DNA of 64,000 nucleotides from Burkholderia sp. Bp9142. Its GTDB lineage: Bacteria > Pseudomonadota > Gammaproteobacteria > Burkholderiales > Burkholderiaceae. Below the pieces are notes generated by a model. The model had not been told where the DNA came from, made no database searches, and was given only the letters and a program-made list of their open reading frames with translations. Shown one piece after another: positions 1 to 7,817 of this stretch. A program made the position numbers and the translations under genes. The DNA is taken from the NCBI RefSeq assembly GCF_003853415.1, contig NZ_QTPP01000004.1, forward strand, positions 124,001-188,000, in the 5' to 3' direction. The first letter of the stretch is position 1. Each line of letters begins with the position of its first letter.

Positions 1-272
1 TCGCCGCCCAGATGGTCGATCACGACCGTCTTCGCATGACGCAGCACGTCGTCGACATAGAAATCGACCGACGCCGGCTGCCGCAGGAACGTGACGTTCG
101 CGAGCCGCACGCTCGGGAAGCCGGGCGGCAGCTTCGGCACGATGCTGGCCAGCAGCGACAGCGTCGTGTCGGCCGAGCTCAGGATCACGATGTCGGCCGG
201 CTGCTGGTCGATCCGGACGACGCCCTGCGTATCGTCGACGAAGCCGCCCGGCGTGGTGCGCAACAGATGCAT
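1..272 (-). CDS. cobN: Cobaltochelatase subunit CobN, N-terminal fragment (cut by window edge)
   Basis: About 90 codons are present; the rest lies beyond the left edge. The protein opens MHLLRTTPGGFVDD and continues with a segment containing VDFYVDDVLRHAKT, typical of the start of CobN, the large subunit of the ATP-dependent cobaltochelatase that inserts cobalt into hydrogenobyrinate a,c-diamide in aerobic B12 synthesis. The ATG at 272 lies 6 nt after the cobW stop, so the two genes are almost certainly co-transcribed below the minus-strand cobalamin riboswitch. The identification rests on the N-terminal region and the operon partner. The catalytic part cannot be seen. Confidence 0.85.
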   Translation of the reverse strand, partial: MHLLRTTPGGFVDDTQGVVRIDQQPADIVILSSADTTLSLLASIVPKLPPGFPSVRLANVTFLRQPASVDFYVDDVLRHAKTVVIDHLGG

Positions 273-278
273 CGCGCG

Positions 279-1367
279 TTACGCCTGCTGCATTTCGGCC
301 GCGCACGCGGCATCGAACGCGCGCTGCAGCGCGGCCGCGTCGAGATCCTCGCCGATCAGCACGAAGCGGCTCGCGCGCGGCTCGCCGTCCTGCCAGCGGC
401 GGTCGAAATAGCTGTCGAAGCGGCGGCCGACGCCCTGGATCACGAGCCGCATCGGCGCCTCGGGCAGCGCCGCGAAGCCTTTCGCGCGATAGATCGTGTG
501 CGTCTCGACGACACGCTGCAGCGCGGCCATCGTCGCGTCGCGCGAGCCCGCATCGCCCGCCACCACCACCGAATCGAACTCGTCGTGATGGTGGTCGTGA
601 TCGCCGTCGTCGGCCGAGCCGTGATGGTCGTGCCGCAGGTGGATCGTTTCCTCCGACGCCGACTCGAGCCCGAGCAGCATCGCGAGATCCAGTTCGCCGC
701 GCGTCGCGCGCACGATCTTCACCTGCGGGGGAATTTCCTCGCGGATCGCGGCTTCGATTTCGGCGAACTGCGCATCGGCGACGAGGTCGGCCTTGTTCAC
801 GATCACGAGATCGGCGGACGACAGCTGGTCGGCGAACAGTTCGTGCAGCGGCGATTCGTGGTCGAGGTTCGGATCGGCGCGACGCTGCGCGTCGACGGCC
901 TGCGGGTTCTCGGCGAACTGGCCGCTCGCGGCAGCCGGGCCGTCGACGACGGTCACGACCGCGTCGACCGTGAAGCTGTTGCGGATCGTCGGCCAGTTGA
1001 AGGCCTGCACGAGCGGCTTCGGCAGCGCGAGGCCCGACGTCTCGATCAGCACGTGATCGATGTCGGCGCGGCGCTCGACGAGCGCTTCCATCACCGGATA
1101 GAACTCCTCCTGCACGGTGCAGCACAGGCAGCCGTTCGCGAGTTCGTACAACTGGCCCGACGCTTCGCCCTGCGCGCCCTCCGTATCCTCGCAGCCGATG
1201 CCGCAGCCCTTGAGGATTTCGCCGTCGATGCCGAGCTCGCCGAATTCGTTGACGATCACCGCGATGCGGCGGCCTTCGGCGTGCTGCAGGATGTGGCGCA
1301 TCAGCGTGGTCTTGCCGCTGCCGAGAAAGCCCGTGACGATCGTGACGGGAAGCTTGCGTAGGGTCAT
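279..1367 (-). CDS. cobW: CobW, GTP-binding cobalt chaperone of cobalamin synthesis
   Basis: A 362-residue G3E-family GTPase. The N-terminus carries the P-loop GFLGSGKTT (about residues 13-21), followed by NEFGELGIDG, the metal-binding CxCC motif in ELANGCLCCTV (about residue 80) and the guanine-specificity motif NKAD. A His/Asp-rich stretch (HDHHGSADDGDHDHHHDE, about residues 245-262) precedes the C-terminal CobW_C domain and is a likely metal-binding loop. CobW is thought to deliver Co(II) to CobNST, which fits its position directly upstream of cobN. Expression is probably set by the riboswitch that starts about 550 nt upstream. Length is normal for CobW. Confidence 0.95.
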   Translation of the reverse strand: MTLRKLPVTIVTGFLGSGKTTLMRHILQHAEGRRIAVIVNEFGELGIDGEILKGCGIGCEDTEGAQGEASGQLYELANGCLCCTVQEEFYPVMEALVERRADIDHVLIETSGLALPKPLVQAFNWPTIRNSFTVDAVVTVVDGPAAASGQFAENPQAVDAQRRADPNLDHESPLHELFADQLSSADLVIVNKADLVADAQFAEIEAAIREEIPPQVKIVRATRGELDLAMLLGLESASEETIHLRHDHHGSADDGDHDHHHDEFDSVVVAGDAGSRDATMAALQRVVETHTIYRAKGFAALPEAPMRLVIQGVGRRFDSYFDRRWQDGEPRASRFVLIGEDLDAAALQRAFDAACAAEMQQA

Positions 1368-1711
1368 GGTAGGTCCTGTGGCGAAAATGGAATCAGGCCG
1401 GGATCGTCGCGTCGAATGCGGCGCGGCATGTCATCTGGCGGATCGCGGGGATGTCGCGGCTCGGTCCGGACGGACGGCTGCGCAACGGACGGCACGACGA
1501 ATCGGACATGACGCTTCCTTGCGAACGGTCGACATGGTGAATGCCAACACGGCCGCCGCCGGCCCTGCCCGCGCCGCCTGCCGTTCTCCGTTCGGGTCCG
1601 CGCACGTGCATGCGACGGACGGATCGGTGGAGCAAGCGGGAAACGCTCGGGCGTCGGGCGTGCTGCGGCCGTGGACGATGCGCCGCCTCCCCGCGGCGCT
1701 GAACCCCAACG
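1368..1711. other. Leader between cobW and its riboswitch, no gene seen
   Basis: This stretch lies between the cobW start and the 3' end of the minus-strand riboswitch aptamer. Open frames here are basic, low-complexity products of the GC bias without recognisable domains, so no gene is called. It should hold the riboswitch expression platform and the long cobW leader. No classical hairpin followed by a T-run was found, so the switching mechanism (Rho-dependent or translational) is unknown. Confidence 0.5.
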
Positions 1712-1920
1712 TTTCGGCCGGTATCCGGGCTGACGAACACGCCGCTTCGCCTTCCCGGATGCGCGGCATCCAGTGGCAGTCGTCCGCATGCGGCGGGCAT
1801 GCGGCGAAGCGGCGCTGCGTGGCGCTTGCGCGCGACGCGTTCGCTTACCGTTGCGGGGGCAGCACAGGTTGGCTCGACTGCGGCGCAGGCGGGCTCCCTG
1901 TTTCCCGTTTAACTGCGCGC
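1712..1920 (-). ncRNA. Cobalamin riboswitch upstream of cobW-cobN
   Basis: Read on the minus strand the region shows the ordered conserved boxes of the cobalamin aptamer: TTAAACGGGAAACAGG at the 5' end, CTGCCCCCGCAACGGTAAG, the GCCACTG box, GGGAAGG, and AGCCCGGATACCGGCC (B12 box) at the 3' end. The order and spacing match the AdoCbl/cobalamin riboswitch family. It most likely represses cobW-cobN when cobalamin is abundant. The aptamer ends about 345 nt before the cobW start. Confidence 0.93.
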
Positions 1921-2127
1921 GCCGGAGGAGCGCGCGCGAGCACCAAAACGCGTGCGAGTGTAGGCGGCGGTGCCGGGAGCGTCAAGGCGGAACGAGCTGC
2001 CGCGGGGTATTCGGCATGGCCGCGGCGCCGCATCCGGGGCCACATCCGGCGCCCGCGCGGCGGGTTCGCGCGGGCCGGCCGCTGTGCTATCGTATGCGCC
2101 GCGTTCGGTGCTCGCGTGCGCATTCCG

Positions 2128-2310
2128 CGCACGCAGTTAAACGGGAAACAGGAGGCGGAAGTCCGGCCGGCCTGTGCTGTCCCCGCAACGGTACGCCGCC
2201 CGCGCGCCGCGGTTCCCCCGCACGCGCCCAGGCCGCCCGCGATGCCACTGCCCTTCAGCGGGCGGGAAGGCTGCGGCCTGGCAAGCGGCCAGCCCGGATA
2301 CCGGCCGACG
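2128..2310 (+). ncRNA. Cobalamin riboswitch upstream of cobA-cobE-cobO-cobB
   Basis: On the plus strand the same box series occurs: AGTTAAACGGGAAACAGG, TGCTGTCCCCGCAACGGTA, GCCACTG, GGGAAGG and AGCCCGGATACCGGCC. The aptamer ends about 185 nt before the chosen cobA ATG. Together with the minus-strand copy it forms a back-to-back riboswitch pair in which each divergent cob transcript carries its own sensor. Confidence 0.93.
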
Positions 2311-2493
2311 CAAGGGGCGAGCCCGATGCTCGCCGAACGCCCGATCCGCGGGGGACGGATGGGGTGCGCATTCCGCCCGCGCTTGCGCGGGCTTCGCTCG
2401 ATCCGTCATGCATTGCCTGTCCGCCGGCCGCCGATGTGCCGCTCGCTGTCCCCTTTCCACTGCCACGACACGGTGCGCGCCGTGCCGCGTCCG

Positions 2494-3243
2494 ATGAGCC
2501 GCGCATGGCTCGTCGGCGCCGGCCCCGGCGACGCCGATCTGCTGACGCTGAAGGCCGTGCGCGCGATCGCCGCGGCCGACGTGCTGCTCGTCGACGATCT
2601 CGTGAACCCCGACGTATTGCGCCACGCGCGTGCCGACGCACGCATCGAGCACGTCGGCAAGCGCGGCGGCCATGCCTCGACGCCGCAGGAAACGATCGTC
2701 GCCGCGATGCTCGCGCATCTGCGCGCGGGCCGCAGCGTCGCGCGGCTCAAGGGTGGCGATCCGTTCGTGTTCGGCCGCGGCGGCGAGGAACTGCTCGCGC
2801 TCGGCGCGGCCGGTTTTCCGGTCGAGGTCGTCAACGGCATCACGGCCGGTATCGCCGCGCCGGCCGCGCTCGGCATTCCGGTCACGCATCGCGGCGACGC
2901 GCAGGGCGTGATCTTCGTCACGGGCCACGGCGCGGGCGCGGACGAACCCGACTGGCGCGCGCTCGCCGCGACGCGGATGACGATCGTGATCTACATGGGC
3001 ATTCGCCGGCTCGACGCGATCGCGGCCGCACTGCGTCACGGCGGCCTGGCCGGCGACACGCCGTGCGCGGCGATCGAGAACGCCACGCGTGACGGCCAGC
3101 GCCACGTGCTCGCGACGCTCGACACGATCGTCGAACGGGTGGGCGCAACCGGCATCGGTTCACCGGCGATCGTCGTGATCGGCCGCGTCGCGGCGCTCGC
3201 CGGCGATCCCGCGGTGCGCGCGGCGCTCGGCGGCCGCGCATGA
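2494..3243 (+). CDS. cobA: Uroporphyrinogen-III C-methyltransferase
   Basis: A 249-residue SAM-dependent methyltransferase that converts uroporphyrinogen III to precorrin-2, the branch point to cobalamin and siroheme. It shows the family landmarks VGAGPGDADLLTLKA at the N-terminus, KRGG, RLKGGDPFVFGRGGEE, VVNGITAG and VTHRG. The CysG-type dehydrogenase/chelatase domain is absent, so this is the stand-alone CobA form. The ATG at 2494 starts directly before the conserved SRAWLVGAGPGD; in-frame starts further upstream would add unconserved residues. The stop overlaps the next gene's ATG. Controlled by the riboswitch at 2128-2310. Confidence 0.93.
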   Translation: MSRAWLVGAGPGDADLLTLKAVRAIAAADVLLVDDLVNPDVLRHARADARIEHVGKRGGHASTPQETIVAAMLAHLRAGRSVARLKGGDPFVFGRGGEELLALGAAGFPVEVVNGITAGIAAPAALGIPVTHRGDAQGVIFVTGHGAGADEPDWRALAATRMTIVIYMGIRRLDAIAAALRHGGLAGDTPCAAIENATRDGQRHVLATLDTIVERVGATGIGSPAIVVIGRVAALAGDPAVRAALGGRA

Positions 3244-3617
3244 TGCGCGTCGCGCTCGGCGTCGGTTTCCGCGCGGGCGTGACGGCCGCGCAACTCGATG
3301 CCGCGATCCGCGCGGCGCTGGCATGCTACCCGGACACCGAGCCGGCCGTCGTCGCCACGCTCGCCGACAAGGCGCGTGCCCGGCCGCTGCGCACGCTGTG
3401 CGCACGGCGCGGCTGGCCGCTCGTCGCGTTCGACGCGGCGCAGCTCGCGCATTGCCCCGAACCGGCGTTGAGCGGCCCGTCGGCCGCCGCGCTCGCGCGT
3501 TTCGGCGTCGCGGGCGTGGCCGAGCCGTGCGCGCAGCTCGCAGCGCCGCATGGCCGGCTGCTCGGCCCCAAATCCATCCGGGACGGCGTGACGGTCGCGC
3601 TCGCCGGCCCGCTCTGA
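3240..3617 (+). CDS. cobE: CobE/CbiG C-terminal-like cobalamin biosynthesis protein
   Basis: A 125-residue protein with the pattern of the CobE/CbiG C-terminal domain: VALGVGFRAGVTAAQLDAAI at the start, TLADKA in the first half, a central LAHCPEPAL and a C-terminal GPKSIRDGVTVALA. The start codon overlaps the cobA stop (ATGA), and a second ATG follows immediately at 3243, so either could initiate. CobE is required for aerobic cobalamin synthesis in several proteobacteria, but its biochemical step is poorly defined. Its operon position between cobA and cobO supports that pathway role. Confidence 0.82.
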   Translation: MMRVALGVGFRAGVTAAQLDAAIRAALACYPDTEPAVVATLADKARARPLRTLCARRGWPLVAFDAAQLAHCPEPALSGPSAAALARFGVAGVAEPCAQLAAPHGRLLGPKSIRDGVTVALAGPL

Positions 3618-3651
3618 ACCCTTTGTTTCGCTTTCGACAGGACGACTCCCG

Positions 3652-4254
3652 ATGAAGACCGATGCCGAATCCCATCAGCGGATGACCGAACGCCGCCGCG
3701 CCGGCCATGAAAAGAAGCAGGCTGCCGCCACCCAGGAAAAGGGCCTGCTGATCGTCAACACCGGCAACGGCAAGGGCAAGAGCACGGCCGCGTTCGGCAT
3801 GGCCGTGCGCGTGCTCGGCCATGGCATGCGGCTCGGCGTCGTGCAGTTCATCAAGGGCGCGCTGCATACGTCCGAGCGCGACTTCCTCGGCGCGGTCGCG
3901 GAATGCGACTTCGTGACGATGGGCGACGGCTATACGTGGAACACGCAGAACCGCGACGCCGACATCGCGACCGCGCGCAAGGGCTGGGACGAGGCGCGCC
4001 GGATGATCGAAAGCGGCGAGTACCGGATGGTGATCCTCGACGAGCTGAACACCGTGCTGAAGTACGAATACCTGCCGCTCGACGAAGTGCTCGCGACGCT
4101 CGTCGCGCGGCCGGATTCGGTGCACGTCGTCGTCACCGGCCGGCATGCGCCCGATGCGCTGATCGATGCGGCCGACCTCGTCACCGAAATGCGGCTCGTC
4201 AAGCATCCGTACAAGGAGCAAGGCGTGAAGGCCCAGCGCGGCGTGGAGTTCTGA
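3652..4254 (+). CDS. cobO: Cob(I)yrinic acid a,c-diamide adenosyltransferase
   Basis: A 200-residue CobO/BtuR/CobA-type corrinoid adenosyltransferase, which transfers the 5'-deoxyadenosyl group of ATP to Co(I) corrinoids. The nucleotide-binding loop reads NTGNGKGKSTAAFG (about residues 36-49), followed by VVQFIKG, the WNTQN segment, ILDELN and VTGRHAPDALIDAADLVTEM, all standard for the family. The basic N-terminal tail (MTERRRAGHEKKQ) is also typical. It follows cobE by 34 nt and precedes cobB by 3 nt. Confidence 0.95.
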   Translation: MKTDAESHQRMTERRRAGHEKKQAAATQEKGLLIVNTGNGKGKSTAAFGMAVRVLGHGMRLGVVQFIKGALHTSERDFLGAVAECDFVTMGDGYTWNTQNRDADIATARKGWDEARRMIESGEYRMVILDELNTVLKYEYLPLDEVLATLVARPDSVHVVVTGRHAPDALIDAADLVTEMRLVKHPYKEQGVKAQRGVEF

Positions 4255-4257
4255 CCG

Positions 4258-5583
4258 ATGCCGGCCTGCCCCGCGCTGTTCGTCAGCGCGCCCGCGTCCG
4301 GCCAGGGCAAGACGTCGGTGACGGCCGGCCTCGCGCGGCTGCACCGCCGGCTCGGCCGGCGCGTGCGGGTGTTCAAGACCGGGCCGGACTTTCTCGACCC
4401 GATGCTGCTCGCGCGCGCGAGCGGCGCGCCCGTGCACGCGCTCGATCTCGGGATGGTCGGTGAAGCCGGCTGCCGTGCGCTGCTCGCCGAGGCCGCGCGC
4501 GACGCGGACCTGATCCTGATCGAAGGCGTGATGGGGTTGTTCGACGGCACGCCGAGCAGCGCCGATCTCGCGGCGGCGTTCGGCGTGCCGGTCGTCGCGG
4601 TGATTTCCGCGAAGGCGATGGCGCAGACGTTCGCGGCGGTCGCGTTCGGGCTCGCCCGGTTCCGGCCGGAGGTGCCGTTTCACGGCGTGCTCGCGAACCG
4701 CGTCGGGTCGCCGCGACACGCGGAACTGTTGCGGCAGGCGCTGCCGGACGACTTGCGCTGGCTCGGGCACGTGCCGGCCGATGCGGGCATCGCGCTGCCG
4801 GAACGGCATCTCGGCCTGCACCAGCCGGCCGACATCGGCGACCTCGATGCGCGGCTCGATCGTGCAGCCGACGTGCTCGCGCAGACGGCGCTCGCCGAAT
4901 TGCCGCCGGCCGTCTCGTTCGCGGAACCGGACGTCCGCACCCCGCTGCCGCGCGCGCTTGCCGGCAAGCGGATCGCGATCGCGCGCGATGCGGCGTTCTC
5001 GTTCATCTATCCGGCCAATCTCGCGCTGCTCGATGCGCTGGGTGCGCAACTGCGGTTCTTTTCCCCGCTTGCCGACGAACCCGTGCCCGGCGAGTGCGAC
5101 GCGCTGTTCCTGCCGGGCGGGTATCCGGAACTGCATGCGGCGACGCTCGCGGCGAATGCCGTGACCGCGCGGACGATTCGCGCACACGCGGCGGCCGGCC
5201 GGCCGATCGTCGCGGAATGCGGGGGCATGGTGTATCTGTGCGAGTCGCTGACCGACGTGGATGGCGCGACGACGCCGATGCTCGGGCTGCTGTCAGGCCA
5301 TGCGACGATGCAGCGCCGGTTCGCGGCGCTCGGGATGCAGCAGCTGGATACGCGCACCGGGCCGATGCGCGGCCATACGTTTCATTATTCGCGGCTCGAC
5401 ACGCCGCTGGTGCCGGTGGCGGCCGCCGCCCGGCCCGATGGGGCGCACGGCAGCGGCGAGGCCGTTTATCACGCGGGTTCGATCGTCGCGACGTACATGC
5501 ACATGTACTGGCCGTCGAATCCGGAGGCGGCGGTGGCGTTGTTCAGTGGGGACGTGTTCCAGTTCGGCACATGCCGCAATTGA
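4258..5583 (+). CDS. cobB: Cobyrinate a,c-diamide synthase
   Basis: A 441-residue glutamine-dependent amidase (CobB/CbiA) that amidates the a and c carboxylates of (hydrogeno)cobyrinic acid. The N-terminal dethiobiotin-synthetase-like domain has the P-loop SAPASGQGKTSVTAGLARL and GVMGLFDG. The C-terminal class-I glutaminase domain has FLPGGYPELHA and the nucleophile Cys in AECGGMVYL (about residue 322), with a C-terminal HYSRLDT/YMHMYWPS region supplying the His. Length is typical. It is the last gene of the riboswitch-controlled operon. No clear intrinsic terminator follows before parE. Confidence 0.95.
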   Translation: MPACPALFVSAPASGQGKTSVTAGLARLHRRLGRRVRVFKTGPDFLDPMLLARASGAPVHALDLGMVGEAGCRALLAEAARDADLILIEGVMGLFDGTPSSADLAAAFGVPVVAVISAKAMAQTFAAVAFGLARFRPEVPFHGVLANRVGSPRHAELLRQALPDDLRWLGHVPADAGIALPERHLGLHQPADIGDLDARLDRAADVLAQTALAELPPAVSFAEPDVRTPLPRALAGKRIAIARDAAFSFIYPANLALLDALGAQLRFFSPLADEPVPGECDALFLPGGYPELHAATLAANAVTARTIRAHAAAGRPIVAECGGMVYLCESLTDVDGATTPMLGLLSGHATMQRRFAALGMQQLDTRTGPMRGHTFHYSRLDTPLVPVAAAARPDGAHGSGEAVYHAGSIVATYMHMYWPSNPEAAVALFSGDVFQFGTCRN

Positions 5584-5651
5584 ACCGAGACGGCACGTCA
5601 TACCGGAATTGCGGGCCGTTTCGACGTGATCGCACTGCGCGGTGCGCGCGA

Positions 5652-5951
5652 TTACAGATGCCGCTCGAGGTCCATTCGCTGATGCAGAATCCTGATTACA
5701 TCGAGCGAGTCGTCCGTTTCGCGATAGAACACGACGTGTGAGCTCACTGCGTACCGGCAATAGCCATCGCGAACAACGCAAGTCCGGCCGACCTTTTCGC
5801 CGCGCGCCAGCGCTTCCATGGTTGCAATCAGATCGCGGTGGTAGTGGTCTGCCTGCCCGATCGACCCATGCTCGGCGGTATAGCGCCAAATGTCTTCGAG
5901 ATCGAGTTCGGCCAGTGGGGTCAATTGAAGCTGTCGACCTTTAACCGCCAT
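5652..5951 (-). CDS. parE: ParE-family toxin
   Basis: A 99-residue RelE/ParE-superfamily protein. It begins QLQLTPLAELDLEDIWRYTA and ends with a VSSHVVFYRETDDSLDVIRILHQRMD core, the usual ParE beta-sheet region ending in RILHxRMD. ParE toxins poison DNA gyrase; that activity is inferred from family membership. Its start overlaps the 3' end of the antitoxin gene by 11 nt, indicating translational coupling. It faces the end of the cob operon tail to tail with 68 nt between. Confidence 0.88.
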   Translation of the reverse strand: MAVKGRQLQLTPLAELDLEDIWRYTAEHGSIGQADHYHRDLIATMEALARGEKVGRTCVVRDGYCRYAVSSHVVFYRETDDSLDVIRILHQRMDLERHL

Positions 5952-6186
5952 GCGATCCCCGCATGCGCGTCAGGAACGCCTCGCTATCGAATGGCTTGGG
6001 CGCTCCTGATGCTTCACCGGCCTTCAACGCTTCTTGCAACGCACGCACCTGCGTTTCGTGTGACTCGAGGAGCCGCAAACCAGCCCGTACGACATCGCTT
6101 GCAGAGCCATATCGCCCGGATTGCACTTGAGCATCGACGAATTCGGCAAAGTGGTCACCAAGGGAAACGGATGTGTTTCGGGGCAT
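5941..6186 (-). CDS. parD: ParD-family antitoxin
   Basis: An 81-residue antitoxin with an N-terminal ribbon-helix-helix segment (NTSVSLGDHFAEFVDAQVQS, then GRYGSASDVVRAGLRLLE) and a C-terminal toxin-binding tail. The start is secured by a near-perfect Shine-Dalgarno AAAGGAGGT 5 nt before the ATG. ParD usually represses its own operon through the RHH domain; the inverted repeat just upstream is the obvious candidate operator. It is paired with the overlapping parE. Confidence 0.9.
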   Translation of the reverse strand: MPRNTSVSLGDHFAEFVDAQVQSGRYGSASDVVRAGLRLLESHETQVRALQEALKAGEASGAPKPFDSEAFLTRMRGSHGG

Positions 6187-6211
6187 GGCTCACCTCCTTT
6201 TCAAGGCAATT

Positions 6212-6232
6212 ATCATATACCAAAATTTGGTA
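6212..6232 (-). promoter_or_regulatory. parDE promoter -10 with adjacent inverted repeat (putative ParD operator)
   Basis: On the minus strand an inverted repeat TACCAAA-T-TTTGGTA (6218-6232) sits directly upstream of TATGAT (6212-6217), a good -10 element 25 nt before the parD ATG. A 7-bp arm repeat abutting the -10 is a typical location for ribbon-helix-helix autorepression. The sequence is visible; binding by ParD is inferred. Confidence 0.55.
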
Positions 6233-6299
6233 CATATTGCATTCGGCTGCCGGAACGGCTTACCGATGCCCGGCCCCGGACCTCACGCCGCACACTCCG

Positions 6300-7463
6300 T
6301 CACACCAGAAACGTCTCGGCCAGCTTGACCCAGTACGACGCGCCGGTCGGCAGCGCCGCGTCGTTGAAGTCGTAGCCGGGGTTGTGCACCATGCAGCCGC
6401 CCTCCCCGTCGCCGTTGCCGATGATCAGGTAGCAGCCCGGCCGCCGTTCGAGCAGGAACGCGAAATCCTCGCTGCCGGTGAGCGGCACCATCCCGTCGAT
6501 CAGGTGCGCTTCGCCGACCCACTCGCGCGCGACGCCGCGTGCGAACGCGGTCATCTCCGCATCGTTGACGAGCACCGGGTAGCGGCGCTGGTAGTCGATC
6601 GTCGCGGTCGCGCCGAACACGGCCGCCTGCGCATGAACGACTTCCTGGATGCGCGTCTCGAGCAGGTCGCGCACCTCGGGCTTCAGCGCGCGCACGGACA
6701 GGCGCATCTGCGCGCGATCGGGAATCACGTTCGGCGCCTCGCCCGCGTGGATCGCGCCGACCGTGACGATCGCCATGTCGAGCGGCGACACGTTGCGCGA
6801 CACGATCGTCTGCAGCGCGATGACGATCTGCGCGCACACGACGACCGGGTCGATCGCCTTGTGCGGCACCGCACCGTGGCCGCCGCGCCCCTGCACGTCG
6901 ACGATCACGGTATCCGACGACGCCATGAACGGCCCCGGCAGGAAACCGAACTTGCCCGTCGGGAAGCCCGGCATGTTGTGCATCGCGAAGATCGCGTCGC
7001 ACGGGAACTGCTCGAACAGCCCGTCGTCGAGCATTTTCTTCGCGCCGCCGAGCCCTTCCTCGGCCGGCTGGAAAATCAGGTTCAGCGTGCCGGAAAAGCG
7101 TCGCTCGCGCGCCAGGTGCTTCGCGGCCGCGAGCAGCATCGCCGTGTGGCCGTCGTGGCCGCACGCATGCATCTTGCCGGGGATCGTGCTCTGGTACGGC
7201 AGGCCGGTCGACTCGTGGATCGGCAGCGCGTCCATGTCGGCGCGCAAGCCGAGACGCTGCGTGCCGTTGCCGATCTTCAGCTGCGCGACCACCCCCGTGC
7301 CGCCGAGCCCGCGATGCACCGCGTAGCCCCATGCCTGCAACTGCTCGGCAACGAGGTCGCTCGTCGCGAATTCCTCGAAGCCCAGTTCGGGGTGGGCATG
7401 AATGCGGTGCCGGATCTCGATCATTTCGTCGGCGAGGCCTGCGGGGATCACGCTGTGCGTCAC
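6300..7463 (-). CDS. M20-family amidohydrolase (hippurate hydrolase / N-acyl amino acid hydrolase-like)
   Basis: A 387-residue M20D metallopeptidase-like amidohydrolase. The metal site is visible as HACGHDGHTAML, FQPAEEGLGG, the HNMPGFP segment and C-terminal GSEDFAF. The dimerisation domain lies in the middle, with VDVQGRGGHGAVPHKAIDP. Family members hydrolyse N-acyl or aromatic amides such as hippurate and indole-acetyl amino acids; the substrate here is not predictable. A GTG start at 7463 is chosen because AGGAG lies 8 nt upstream and MTHSVIPAGL matches the family's beginning; there is no ATG nearby. It is transcribed alone, divergent from the AbiEi-like gene. Confidence 0.9.
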   Translation of the reverse strand: MTHSVIPAGLADEMIEIRHRIHAHPELGFEEFATSDLVAEQLQAWGYAVHRGLGGTGVVAQLKIGNGTQRLGLRADMDALPIHESTGLPYQSTIPGKMHACGHDGHTAMLLAAAKHLARERRFSGTLNLIFQPAEEGLGGAKKMLDDGLFEQFPCDAIFAMHNMPGFPTGKFGFLPGPFMASSDTVIVDVQGRGGHGAVPHKAIDPVVVCAQIVIALQTIVSRNVSPLDMAIVTVGAIHAGEAPNVIPDRAQMRLSVRALKPEVRDLLETRIQEVVHAQAAVFGATATIDYQRRYPVLVNDAEMTAFARGVAREWVGEAHLIDGMVPLTGSEDFAFLLERRPGCYLIIGNGDGEGGCMVHNPGYDFNDAALPTGASYWVKLAETFLV

Positions 7464-7758
7464 GGTGTCGTCTCCTGGGTTCGGTGGGGAATGTGCAGGC
7501 AAGGATAGCCCGTTGGGCAGCAACCGGACAGACAGAAAGTCGTCGCGGCGGCAACCTGGAGTTGCCTAGCGATCACGGCGGCACATGACGCATCGCACGG
7601 CCGGCAAAACCGGCCATCCGGGCGACTGCCGCGCAAGACCGGAATTCGCGACGCTGCGTGTTCAGTCTCGATTCTGCAGGGGGAGTGTTCGTTGATTGCC
7701 GTTCAACATTCCGGAATAATTCCGCCATATCAACGGGTTGAGCGAATTTGTTCATTTT
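7464..7758. other. Divergent intergenic region, amidohydrolase / AbiEi
   Basis: No convincing gene. The right part (from about 7690) becomes AT-rich and leads into the promoter of the AbiEi-like gene. The left part should hold the amidohydrolase promoter, which I could not pinpoint. A TTG-initiated in-frame extension of the AbiEi-like gene from 7692 is possible but has no support. Confidence 0.4.
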
Positions 7759-7787
7759 TTGACGGGTGTACATTTTTTGTGTACGCT
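7759..7787 (+). promoter_or_regulatory. Putative promoter of the AbiE-like pair with a duplicated GTGTAC
   Basis: TTGACG (7759-7764) and TACGCT (7782-7787) are spaced 17 nt apart. The hexamer GTGTAC occurs at 7766-7771 and again at 7779-7784, the second copy overlapping the -10. AbiEi antitoxins are known negative autoregulators in the AbiE family, so this pair of sites is a plausible operator. The -10 match is weak (3 of 6). Confidence 0.4.
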
Positions 7788-7817
7788 GATGAAAAAGTGA
7801 ACAAGCGACCCGCCCTG

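Noticed and set aside
12..1361. Long plus-strand open frame opposite cobW and cobN
   Set aside because: Low-complexity Arg/Ala-rich shadow; the minus strand carries intact CobW motifs.
2137..3105. Minus-strand frame opposite cobA
   Set aside because: Shadow of cobA; no domain and contains riboswitch complement at its upstream end.
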